From the NCBI GenBank assembly GCA_026399645.1, contig JAPLQN010000014.1, positions 1 to 34,559 on the forward strand: a DNA stretch of 34,559 nt, given 5' to 3'. Each line of letters starts with the position of its first letter. Position 1 is the stretch's first letter. A program made the translations under genes and the position numbers. Below the pieces are notes generated by a model that was not told the origin of the DNA, searched no databases, and worked only from the letters and a program-made list of their open reading frames with translations. This stretch comes from Candidatus Methylopumilus sp. GTDB taxonomy: Bacteria; Pseudomonadota; Gammaproteobacteria; Burkholderiales; Methylophilaceae. Shown piece by piece: positions 19,387 to 26,674 of the stretch.

Positions 19387-21096
19387 ATGAATTTAAGACT
19401 CAGATTAAATCTTTTAATTACAGCCATCTTGCTGATCTTTTTTATTTCAATGGGTTACACCATAATGAAGGGATCAAAAGAATCTATTCAAGAAGGTGTA
19501 GAGTCAGCCAATCGCGTGACAATGCAGCTATTAGATACGGTTATCATAAGCTCCTCTCAAAATCCAGAGTGGGGCTATACTCATGATGTCTTAAAGAGAT
19601 TTTTAGAAGAGCTAGGTCATGTTAGAAGTAGTAATATTAATTTATACTCGCTGCAAGGTGAACTTCTTTATGCCTCTCCACCTTCCAAATATCGCATAAA
19701 CGATCCCCCACCTCCCAAATGGTTTGAAACTTCTCTAACGCCTAAAGAAGTCATAGATACAAGAGTCATAAGATTTGGTAAGCTCATTGTGAAAACAAAT
19801 CCCACCGGTGCTATAAAAGAATCTTGGGCCAAGATGAACCACTTCTTTTTGATCGCTTGTGTATTTTTTGTATTATTAAATATCGTGGTGTATTGGATGC
19901 TTGGTTTCTGGTTACGACCCCTTGAACCTATGGTTGAGGCAATTACCAAAATGGGCGAAGGTGATTTCGAAGCGAGACTCCCTAATTTTAACTTACCTGA
20001 ATTTGCAGTCATAGCAAAGAACTTCAATCGCATGGGTGATTCACTCCAATCAAAGATTCGAGAGAATCAAAGGCTCGCATTGATTGCGCAACAAACTGCA
20101 GATGCTATTGTTATTCACGATCTTCAATCGAAAATTTCCTTTTGGAATGCTTCAGCTGAAAAAATATTTGGGTATTCTCCAAAAGAAATATTAGGGAAAT
20201 CTGCTTATGTGCTTACATCTAAAGCACATGAAAATGAATTAAGAAAAAGCTTTCAATTAATTCATACAGGAAAAAATATCCACAATATAGAAACGCAAAG
20301 AATTAAGAAAAATAGAGAGGTAGTGGATGTCGCCATATCATTCTCTCCACTTATAGATCCGATTACGAATGAAATTATTGGTGACATATGCAGCATGAGA
20401 GATATCAGTGAGAAGAAAATTGCAGAAGAGTCAAAATTGAAACTTGAAGAAAATAGAAAATTTACTCAATTAATTCAAAGTCATATTGAAGATGAGAGAA
20501 GAAGCTTGGCAAGAGAGCTTCACGATGAATTAGGACAGTATGTCTCCACCATTAAGATATTTGCTTCTAACATTTCTAATAAGGCTAAAAAAATATCACC
20601 TGAAATTGAAAAAAATGCAGACTCTGTTATTTCTGCTGCAAATCAGATATATGATGGGATGCACACTATTATCAAGCAATTAAGGCCGGGTGCGCTGGAT
20701 AACCTGGGTTTAGCAGAAACTCTAAAAGACACTGTAAATACTTGGCAAAAACAATATGAATATTTAAAAATTCATTTGTTGATTAAAGGCGATCTAAATC
20801 ACCTGAATGAAACTTTAAGAATTAATTTTTATCGAATTATTCAGGAAGCTATGAATAATGCTTTAAAACATTCGCAAGCTAAAACGATTAAAATTAATTT
20901 GGTTTTAAATAAAAAAGGATTTTTGGAATTAAATTTTAGTGATGATGGTCAAGGTATGGACGTTAAAAAAATAGACCAAACCAAAAATTTTGGCATCCTG
21001 GGCATGCAGGAGCGCATTCAATCTTTGAATGGTTCGTTTGAATTAATTTCTAAAAAGAATCAGGGTACGCAGATTTTAATCTCAGTACCTATTTAA
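19387..21096 (+). CDS. membrane sensor histidine kinase, NarL type with HAMP and PAS (MoxY-like sensor region)
   Basis: A 569-aa kinase. Segments in order: TM1 about 8-27; a periplasmic domain about 28-151; TM2 about 152-175; HAMP about 176-225. Then come a PAS domain about 230-342 (FWNASAEKIFGYSPKEILGK), a HisKA_3 dimerisation helix with the phospho-acceptor His379 in ARELHDELGQ, and a HATPase domain. The HATPase domain shows an N box EAMNNALKH (487-495), a G1 box SDDGQGM and a G2 box GILGM. The periplasmic segment ends with LIVKTNPTGAIKESW, which reminds me of the LapD/MoxY N-terminal family; MoxY acts in control of methanol dehydrogenase genes. That resemblance is from memory and moderate. 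An in-frame GTG at 19327 would add 20 residues, but ATG at 19387 puts the TM helix at the N-terminus. It forms an operon with the response regulator 12 bases downstream. The periplasmic part holds four consecutive prolines (107-110). Confidence 0.88.
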   Translation: MNLRLRLNLLITAILLIFFISMGYTIMKGSKESIQEGVESANRVTMQLLDTVIISSSQNPEWGYTHDVLKRFLEELGHVRSSNINLYSLQGELLYASPPSKYRINDPPPPKWFETSLTPKEVIDTRVIRFGKLIVKTNPTGAIKESWAKMNHFFLIACVFFVLLNIVVYWMLGFWLRPLEPMVEAITKMGEGDFEARLPNFNLPEFAVIAKNFNRMGDSLQSKIRENQRLALIAQQTADAIVIHDLQSKISFWNASAEKIFGYSPKEILGKSAYVLTSKAHENELRKSFQLIHTGKNIHNIETQRIKKNREVVDVAISFSPLIDPITNEIIGDICSMRDISEKKIAEESKLKLEENRKFTQLIQSHIEDERRSLARELHDELGQYVSTIKIFASNISNKAKKISPEIEKNADSVISAANQIYDGMHTIIKQLRPGALDNLGLAETLKDTVNTWQKQYEYLKIHLLIKGDLNHLNETLRINFYRIIQEAMNNALKHSQAKTIKINLVLNKKGFLELNFSDDGQGMDVKKIDQTKNFGILGMQERIQSLNGSFELISKKNQGTQILISVPI

Positions 21097-21108
21097 AAAG
21101 GATATAGA

Positions 21109-21747
21109 TTGAGCCAAATTAAGATATTACTTGTTGACGATCATGCTGTAGTTCGCATGGGCTTTAAGATGCTTATTGAAGCCGAAGATGATATTACAGT
21201 CATCGGAGAAGCTGAAAGTGGAGAAGTTGCTATTAAATTATTTCAAGAATTGAAACCTGACATTATCGTTATGGATATCACAATGCCTGGTATCGGAGGA
21301 ATAGAAGCTATCGATCGCATTATGGCGAAAGATAAAAATACCAAAATTCTTGTTTTATCAGCCCATGAAGATTCTGTGCATCCTAAGCGAGTACTTAATG
21401 CAGGCGCGATGGGCTATTTAACAAAAAGAAGTGCTGCAGAAGAGTTAATCAAAGCAATTAAATCTATTCATCAAGGAAAGCGGTATCTGGAGCCTAGTAT
21501 TGCGCAACAAATGGCCATTACTCAGTTATCAGGAGAAACAAATCCAGTTGAAATTCTCTCAGACCGAGAATTTGAAGTCTTTATAGCATTAGCTAAAGGC
21601 AAAAGTACAAATGACATTGCAGATACGCTGTGCCTCAGTCCAAGAACAGTTGGTACGCATTTATATAATATCAAGCAAAAGTTAAATGCAAATAATTCTG
21701 CAGAGATTGCTTTGATTGCTATTCGCTGCGGCTTAATTGATCCTTGA
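21109..21747 (+). CDS. LuxR/NarL-family response regulator
   Basis: A 212-aa DNA-binding response regulator and the evident partner of the kinase just upstream. The receiver domain has the acidic pair Asp10/Asp11, the phosphorylation site Asp56 in VMDITMPG, Ser84 and Lys106 in YLTKRSA. The C-terminal LuxR-type helix-turn-helix runs from about 143 to 205 (LSDREFEVFIALAKGKSTND and SPRTVGTHLYNIKQKL). The start is TTG at 21109, supported by AAGGA at 21098-21102 six bases upstream. No in-frame ATG lies before the VDDH motif. The 3' end overlaps the stop region of the convergent EamA gene by 15 bases. Likely targets are inferred only: acs, which is divergent, or, if the kinase is truly MoxY-like, methanol oxidation genes elsewhere. 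Confidence 0.92.
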   Translation: MSQIKILLVDDHAVVRMGFKMLIEAEDDITVIGEAESGEVAIKLFQELKPDIIVMDITMPGIGGIEAIDRIMAKDKNTKILVLSAHEDSVHPKRVLNAGAMGYLTKRSAAEELIKAIKSIHQGKRYLEPSIAQQMAITQLSGETNPVEILSDREFEVFIALAKGKSTNDIADTLCLSPRTVGTHLYNIKQKLNANNSAEIALIAIRCGLIDP

Positions 21748-22596
21748 TTTTAAGCTAATATTTGATGCGATAGCGCCACTTATAATAATCATAATTGCGC
21801 CCAATATATCCTCAACTCTCATCGTCTCGTTAAAATATAGAAGGCTAATGATGCCTGAAAAAACAATTGCTAGATAAGATAGTGTGGCTATAACAAGGGG
21901 CTTGCCCAGCCTATATGCGCGTGTCATTGCAATTTGAGCTATGGTGGCTGATAAGCCAAGTGGAATCAGTATCCACATATCATTCCATACCAACTTTTGA
22001 TAATTGGTAAAGCTGATCCACAATCCTGCACCTATTGAAGATATAAGTGTGAAGTAAAAGACAGTTCGCCAATCAGGCTCATTAAGTTTGCTGAGTTGTA
22101 TGACGTGAATGTAAGCCAATGCAGCACCAATACCTGAGACTAATCCGACTAAACCTGCAAACCAACTTTGCCATTCGCCGTGTGGATCAAGAATTAATAA
22201 AGCGCCAAAAAAGCCCACAATTGTGCATAGTAAAATAGATTTTTTTATTTTTTGATGTGAGATGAAAGGTAAGAAAAATCCAAGAAATATAGGTGAGGTG
22301 TAATTGAGGGTCATGGCAGAACCTAAATTGAGATTTGCGATAGCATAAAAGAAAAAAGCTAAAGATAAAAAACCCACGACACCACGGTCAATCTGTTTTC
22401 TAAGGTGTGGTGTTTTAATCTCCTTTTGACTTATAACAATATAAATCAAAAGAAATAATAAGCTTATAAATGAACGATAAAACACTAGTTCAACACTAGA
22501 AAAGCGTGAGGCACCAAGTTTTACAAATGATCCCATGAGGGAAAAAAAGAAGGTCGCTACGATGATCCATAGCATGCCTTTTTTCTGATCGGTCAT
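21733..22596 (-). CDS. EamA-family (DMT superfamily) transporter
   Basis: A drug/metabolite transporter-type permease with about ten hydrophobic helices in two EamA repeats. The first begins MLWIIVATFFFSLMGSFVKLG and the second around ALAYIHVIQLSKLN. The start at 22596 (287 aa) makes an ATGA overlap with the end of the Rieske oxygenase gene; the frame is also open to an ATG at 22626. The GSAMTLNYTSPIF stretch and the Arg after ELVFYRS are typical of this family. The substrate cannot be read from sequence; members export amino acids, nucleosides or other small metabolites. The coupling suggests that it moves a substrate or product of the oxygenase. Its last 15 bases overlap the convergent response regulator gene. 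Confidence 0.87.
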   Translation of the reverse strand: MTDQKKGMLWIIVATFFFSLMGSFVKLGASRFSSVELVFYRSFISLLFLLIYIVISQKEIKTPHLRKQIDRGVVGFLSLAFFFYAIANLNLGSAMTLNYTSPIFLGFFLPFISHQKIKKSILLCTIVGFFGALLILDPHGEWQSWFAGLVGLVSGIGAALAYIHVIQLSKLNEPDWRTVFYFTLISSIGAGLWISFTNYQKLVWNDMWILIPLGLSATIAQIAMTRAYRLGKPLVIATLSYLAIVFSGIISLLYFNETMRVEDILGAIMIIISGAIASNISLKSRIN

Positions 22597-23711
22597 AGGT
22601 GGGAAGACATTTCTGTTTGATACCATTGATGAAAATGTTTTAAACCATCTTCTAAGGGCTCGTGATAAGGGCCCATATCTTCTTGTTTGTTTTTGAAAAG
22701 TGAGCGCCTTCCTTCATGCATCTTTTCGCAAATAACTTTATCGTCAAGAGCGGTTTCGTTATAGGCAGCTTGTTGTGCAGCAATATAGTCTTGATCAAAA
22801 AGAATGGTTTCTTCTGGGTAATAAAACTCAATAATATTTCTGCAATGATTAACGTCATCGGGAATGAGGTGGGAAACGACGATAACATTTGGATACCATT
22901 CGATCATAAAGAAAGGATAGATTGTCAGCCAAATCGCACCAAATTGTGGTTTTGAATGGCCACTTTGCTCATTAATTTTGGATTTCCAAAGATCATAGAT
23001 TTCAGAGCCTTTTGATTGATTTTTTTCCCTAAAAGGCACTTTTTGAATAGATGAAAATGCTTTAAATTCCCATGATAAATCATCACAATCCACAATGTTA
23101 TTAAGGCCGGGGTGAAATGCCCAAACATGATAGTCCTCGAGATAAACCTCAATAAATGTTTTCCAATTAAAATTGTAATGATCAATTTTGACGCTATGTA
23201 GTTTGTAATCATCAAAATTTAATAATTGATTTAATTGTTTAAACTCTATTGCATCTTTGATATTTATTGATAAGTGTTTATGTGTTTGTTTAAAGATGAG
23301 GTTATGGATTTCTTCTACTGGAAATGACTCCAGATTTAAACATGGATTTTCCTTAAAGTAGGGCGCACCTTCTAATTTGCCATCAAGACTATAAGTCCAA
23401 CGATGAAGCGGACAGACAATATGCGAAGCCGAGCCTTGATTTTCTAGCATCAGTGCTTGTCTATGACGGCAAACGTTACTTAATACGTTAATTTTTCCGT
23501 TGTTATTTACAAGAACTGCTGATTTATTAAGCGCCTCTAAAACATGGTAATTACCGTGTTGAGGCGCCATTAGACGATGCCCTAAATATTTTGGATATTT
23601 ATCGAAAATTACTTTTTTTTCTATCTCAAAAATATGAGGATCAATATAGCTATGAACAGGTAACTGGCTAAAAATCTTAGCTTGGGAATCAACCGTCTTG
23701 AGTGTCAACAT
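22593..23711 (-). CDS. Rieske non-heme iron oxygenase, alpha subunit
   Basis: A 372-aa ring-hydroxylating or Rieske monooxygenase-type alpha subunit. The Rieske 2Fe-2S site is CRH (81-83) then CPLH (100-103), that is Cys81/His83/Cys100/His103. The mononuclear iron site is EDYHVWAFHP (192-201), giving His195 and His200. The bridging acid is probably Asp193 and the third iron ligand is probably Asp322 or Asp323 in ALDDKVICEKMHEG. All ligands of a working enzyme appear present. No ferredoxin, reductase or beta subunit gene is adjacent, so electrons must come from a reductase encoded elsewhere. The family includes aromatic dioxygenases, carnitine and choline-type monooxygenases and demethylases; I cannot choose a substrate. 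It is translationally coupled (ATGA) to the EamA transporter downstream and divergent from the 31-aa peptide gene. Confidence 0.88.
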   Translation of the reverse strand: MLTLKTVDSQAKIFSQLPVHSYIDPHIFEIEKKVIFDKYPKYLGHRLMAPQHGNYHVLEALNKSAVLVNNNGKINVLSNVCRHRQALMLENQGSASHIVCPLHRWTYSLDGKLEGAPYFKENPCLNLESFPVEEIHNLIFKQTHKHLSINIKDAIEFKQLNQLLNFDDYKLHSVKIDHYNFNWKTFIEVYLEDYHVWAFHPGLNNIVDCDDLSWEFKAFSSIQKVPFREKNQSKGSEIYDLWKSKINEQSGHSKPQFGAIWLTIYPFFMIEWYPNVIVVSHLIPDDVNHCRNIIEFYYPEETILFDQDYIAAQQAAYNETALDDKVICEKMHEGRRSLFKNKQEDMGPYHEPLEDGLKHFHQWYQTEMSSHL

Positions 23712-23752
23712 ACGAGATTATTAAGTATTAGGAAATGATTTTTAAAAACTAG

Positions 23753-23764
23753 GGCAATTTTGCC
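23753..23764. repeat. small dyad in the divergent control region
   Basis: GGCAA-TT-TTGCC is an inverted repeat with 5-base arms. It lies 42 bases upstream of the Rieske gene start (minus strand) and overlaps the first copy of a near direct repeat (TTAAATCAG at 23765-23773). Possible operator; short enough to occur by chance. Confidence 0.25.
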
Positions 23765-23814
23765 TTAAATCAGTTTTTTTGCAAACTTAATTCGCCTTTT
23801 AACCCCGCTATCTT

Positions 23815-23835
23815 GCTTAAATCGGGTATTTAAGC
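23815..23835. promoter_or_regulatory. inverted repeat, candidate operator or stem-loop
   Basis: GCTTAAAT (23815-23822) and ATTTAAGC (23828-23835) are perfect 8-base inverted arms around CGGGT. The left arm extends to TTAAATCGG (23817-23825), which repeats TTAAATCAG at 23765-23773 with one difference. It sits about 50 bases before the 31-aa peptide gene, in the region shared with the divergent Rieske gene. There is no T-run after it, so it is more likely an operator than a terminator. Confidence 0.35.
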
Positions 23836-23884
23836 TACTCTCATCAAGTGAATATTTATGTATTTTTTTTTGAGGAGTTTTTAG

Positions 23885-23980
23885 ATGAAAAATCCACTTG
23901 ATTCAATTTTAGGAACAATTATTTCAGGCTTGGTTCTAACCCTAGTACTTTACGTTTTTCTTAAAAACTTTATTTTGTAG
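23885..23980 (+). CDS. 31-residue single-pass membrane peptide
   Basis: A short open frame reading MKNPLDSILGTIISGLVLTL then VLYVFLKNFIL and a TAG stop. It has a strong ribosome binding site, GAGGAG at 23872-23877, seven bases before the ATG. Residues about 8-26 form a single hydrophobic helix with Lys at each end. The stop codon overlaps the AGGAG (23979-23983) of the next gene, so translation of the two is probably coupled. I recognise no family. By its size and position it may be a small subunit or assembly peptide of the neighbouring membrane protein. The strong RBS and tight spacing make it more than a chance frame, but expression is unproven. Confidence 0.65.
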   Translation: MKNPLDSILGTIISGLVLTLVLYVFLKNFIL

Positions 23981-23991
23981 GAGTTTAAATA

Positions 23992-24483
23992 ATGGAATTT
24001 ATACCTGGACTTGCTAGATGGCTTCATTTTGTGGCCGGTATCACATGGATTGGTTTACTTTACTACTTTAACTTAGTGCAGATTCCTGCATTAAAAGATG
24101 CGGCTGCAGATGGTTCAGCGGGCGGCATTACAAAGCATGTTGCACCTCGCGCTCTTTTATGGTTTAGATGGGCTGCTGTAGCAACTTGGTTAGCAGGTGC
24201 TGCTATGTTACAAGAAAATTTTATTAGTACATTTACATTACAAACTGGATACGAAGGTATTGGTATCGGGTCTTGGTTAGGCACGATCATGTTATTTAAT
24301 GTGTGGGTTTTAATTTGGCCAAACCAACAAAAGATTCTAGGAATGGTTCAAGCTTCAGATGATGAAAAAGCCAAAGCACGCAGAGTAGCTTTTCTAGCAT
24401 CAAGAACTAACTTAATGCTCTCTCTTCCAATGCTTTTCTTTATGGCGAATGGATTGAGTCATCGCGCATTAATCGGTCTTTAA
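23992..24483 (+). CDS. four-helix membrane protein of the PuuD/urate hydroxylase N-terminal family
   Basis: A 163-aa integral membrane protein with helices at about 9-29, 54-74, 92-110 and 139-157. It matches my memory of the Urate_ox_N domain (PuuD-type membrane urate hydroxylase): WLHFVAGITWIGLLYYFNLVQ, GGITKHVAPRALLWFRWAA, SWLGTIMLFNVWVLIWPNQQ and LASRTN. PuuD proteins carry a C-terminal cytochrome c domain (CxxCH). None is present here, and the protein ends just after helix 4, so this is the membrane domain alone. Conserved His12, His49 and His157 could bind heme or metal, which is inference. The RBS AGGAG is eight bases upstream and overlaps the stop of the 31-aa peptide. A strong terminator follows. 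No purine catabolism genes are near, so urate oxidation is not supported by context. Confidence 0.75.
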   Translation: MEFIPGLARWLHFVAGITWIGLLYYFNLVQIPALKDAAADGSAGGITKHVAPRALLWFRWAAVATWLAGAAMLQENFISTFTLQTGYEGIGIGSWLGTIMLFNVWVLIWPNQQKILGMVQASDDEKAKARRVAFLASRTNLMLSLPMLFFMANGLSHRALIGL

Positions 24484-24501
24484 TTTAATTTAAGCTGAAA
24501 T

Positions 24502-24532
24502 AAACGGAGGCTTAAGCCTCCGTTTGTGTTTA
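24502..24532 (+). terminator. rho-independent terminator after the PuuD-like gene
   Basis: AAACGGAGGCTT followed directly by AAGCCTCCGTTT (24502-24525) is a perfect 24-base inverted repeat with a GC-rich core (CGGAGGC). It is followed by a T-rich tail (TTTGTGTTTAT). It lies 18 bases after the stop of the PuuD-like gene and ends just before argD. It is the clearest terminator in the window. A perfect 12-base-arm dyad this close to argD could also act as a leader structure. Confidence 0.85.
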
Positions 24533-24549
24533 TAAGTACGGAAAATTGT

Positions 24550-25728
24550 ATGTCAAAAATGATGGATACTTACGCTAGACAACCCGTAACCTTTGAAAAA
24601 GGGGAAGGTGTGTGGCTATGGGCTAAAGATGGTAAAAAGTATTTGGATGCTTTATCCGGCGTAGCAGTTAACGGACTCGGACATGCACATCCTAAATTAG
24701 TGAAAGCCATTCATGAGCAAGTATCAAAACTTATTCATGTATCTAATGTTTATCATATTGCTGAACAAGAAAAATTAGCTGAAAAGCTCACAGCTATTTC
24801 TCATATGGATAATGTATTTTTCTGCAATTCAGGATGTGAAGCAAACGAAGCTGCTATCAAATTAGCAAGGCTTTATGGACATCAAAATGGCATTGAAACA
24901 CCAGAAATTATTGTAATGGAAAAAGCATTTCATGGGCGTACGATGGCAACGTTATCAGCTACTGGTAATCGTAAATCACAAGCTGGGTTTGAACCTCTTG
25001 TGGGTGGGTTTATTCGAGCAGCCTACGATGATTTAGAAGCTGTTCAACAAATTGCCTCAAGAAAAAATAATGTGGTTGCTATTCTTTTAGAGCCCATTCA
25101 AGGCGAAGGTGGTATCAATATCCCAAGTAACATTCAAAACTATCTTAAGGGCTTAAGAGAGATTTGTGATCAACATAATTGGCTTTTAATGTTAGATGAA
25201 GTGCAATGTGGTATTGGTAGAACAGGAAAATGGTTTGCACATCAGCATACCTCGATCAAGCCTGATGTCATGACGCTAGCAAAAGGCCTTGGTTCTGGTG
25301 TGCCTATAGGCGCTTGCTTAGCTAGAGGTAAGGCAAGTCATGTATTTACGCCAGGTAAGCATGGATCTACATTTGGCGGCAATCCATTAGCAACTGCAGC
25401 AGGATTCGCAACATTGAATATTATTGAAGAGGAAAAGCTTTGTAACCATGCATCAAAAATGGGCGCACTAATTAATGAAGAATTTACTAAGCAATTAAAA
25501 GATTGCCCTCAGGTTAAGGCGGTGCGTAATTTAGGGCTTATGGTGGGCATTGAACTTGATCAGCCTTGTGGAGATTTAACTAAATTAGCATTAGAAGAGG
25601 GCCTTCTAATAAATGTCACCGCAGAGAAAGTGATTCGTCTTTTACCAGCACTCATCATAAATGAAGCTGAAGCAAGAGAATTGACTGTGAGACTATCCAA
25701 AGTCATCAAAGCTTTTTTAGCAAAGTAA
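24550..25728 (+). CDS. argD: acetylornithine aminotransferase
   Basis: A class III PLP-dependent aminotransferase, 392 aa, converting N-acetylglutamate semialdehyde to N-acetylornithine in arginine synthesis. In many bacteria the same enzyme serves as succinyldiaminopimelate aminotransferase. Visible motifs are NSGCEANEAAIKLAR for cofactor phosphate binding, AFHGRT, LDEVQCGIGRTG, and the Schiff-base Lys245 in LAKGLGSGVP. The FGGNPLATAAG motif follows. The frame is open from a GTG at 24526, but that lies in the terminator hairpin. ATG at 24550 gives the usual N-terminus (TYARQPVTFEKGEG), and the SD is weak. It is followed by argF and argG. The assignment as argD rather than another class III aminotransferase is supported by that context. 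Confidence 0.94.
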   Translation: MSKMMDTYARQPVTFEKGEGVWLWAKDGKKYLDALSGVAVNGLGHAHPKLVKAIHEQVSKLIHVSNVYHIAEQEKLAEKLTAISHMDNVFFCNSGCEANEAAIKLARLYGHQNGIETPEIIVMEKAFHGRTMATLSATGNRKSQAGFEPLVGGFIRAAYDDLEAVQQIASRKNNVVAILLEPIQGEGGINIPSNIQNYLKGLREICDQHNWLLMLDEVQCGIGRTGKWFAHQHTSIKPDVMTLAKGLGSGVPIGACLARGKASHVFTPGKHGSTFGGNPLATAAGFATLNIIEEEKLCNHASKMGALINEEFTKQLKDCPQVKAVRNLGLMVGIELDQPCGDLTKLALEEGLLINVTAEKVIRLLPALIINEAEARELTVRLSKVIKAFLAK

Positions 25729-25750
25729 CGTTTTAAGAAGAATTGATTTT

Positions 25751-26674
25751 ATGAAAACAAAACATTTTTTAAGATTTAATGATCTCAAGCGAGACGAGTT
25801 TGAATATATTTTCGCGAGAGCAAGTTGGATCAAAAAACAATTTAAAGAATACAAGCAGTATTGGCCTCTGGTCGACAGAACTTTGGTAATGATTTTTGAA
25901 AAAGCGAGCACTCGAACGCGATTATCTTTTGAAGCAGGCATTCAACAGCTAGGCGGCTCAGCGATATATTTAAATACGAGAGACTCTCAATTAGGCAGAG
26001 GTGAGCCTGTAGAAGATGCAGGACAGGTTATTTCCCGTATGTGCGATCTTGTGATGATTCGAACATTTGAGCAAGATATTATTGATCGATTTGCACAAAA
26101 CTCGAGAGTCCCTGTGATTAATGGATTGACGAACGAATATCATCCTTGCCAAATTCTTGCGGACATTTTTACCTATATTGAACATAGAGATTCTATTCAA
26201 GGTAAAACAGTTGCATGGATTGGTGACTCAAATAATGTATGTAATACATGGCTCCAAGCAGCTGAGGTATTAGACTTCAATGTACATGTTTCAACACCTA
26301 AAGGTTATGAGGTTGAAGTTGAGCGAGCAGGTTTATACGGCGATAAACATTTTGAAGAATTTGAAGATCCTATGGATGCAGCGAAAGATGCTGAGATTGT
26401 CACAACTGATGTGTGGACGAGTATGGGTTTTGAATCTGAAAACGAAGAACGTTTAAAGGATTTCGCAGACTGGCAAGTGGATCAGGAGATGATGTCAGTA
26501 GCATCCTCGAATGCATTGTTCATGCATTGTCTTCCAGCACACCGAGGCGAGGAAGTGACTGCAGAAGTAATTGACGGTGCTCAAAGCGTTGTGTGGGATG
26601 AGGCTGAGAATCGTCTTCATGTTCAAAAAGCATTGATGGAATACCTATTGTTAGGAAAAATGAAAAATGAGTGA
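25751..26674 (+). CDS. argF: ornithine carbamoyltransferase
   Basis: OTCase makes citrulline from ornithine and carbamoyl phosphate. It is 307 aa, the standard length. The carbamoyl-phosphate site is STRTR (53-57) plus HPCQ (131-134). The ornithine site is DVWTSMG and [11 protein letters not shown] (259-269), where the Cys and the SMG loop are the OTCase form; aspartate carbamoyltransferase differs here. It lies 22 bases after argD and overlaps argG by 8 bases (ATGAGTGA), so the three arg genes are one operon. I see no ARG-box I would trust. Confidence 0.96.
   Translation: MKTKHFLRFNDLKRDEFEYIFARASWIKKQFKEYKQYWPLVDRTLVMIFEKASTRTRLSFEAGIQQLGGSAIYLNTRDSQLGRGEPVEDAGQVISRMCDLVMIRTFEQDIIDRFAQNSRVPVINGLTNEYHPCQILADIFTYIEHRDSIQGKTVAWIGDSNNVCNTWLQAAEVLDFNVHVSTPKGYEVEVERAGLYGDKHFEEFEDPMDAAKDAEIVTTDVWTSMGFESENEERLKDFADWQVDQEMMSVASSNALFMHCLPAHRGEEVTAEVIDGAQSVVWDEAENRLHVQKALMEYLLLGKMKNE

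Noticed and set aside
22597-22626. ATG at 22626 for the EamA transporter
   Set aside because: It would give a 34-base overlap with the Rieske gene; the ATG at 22596 makes the typical ATGA junction and puts the first helix at the usual place.
24526-24549. GTG start at 24526 for argD
   Set aside because: It begins at the edge of the terminator hairpin and adds residues not found in ArgD N-termini.
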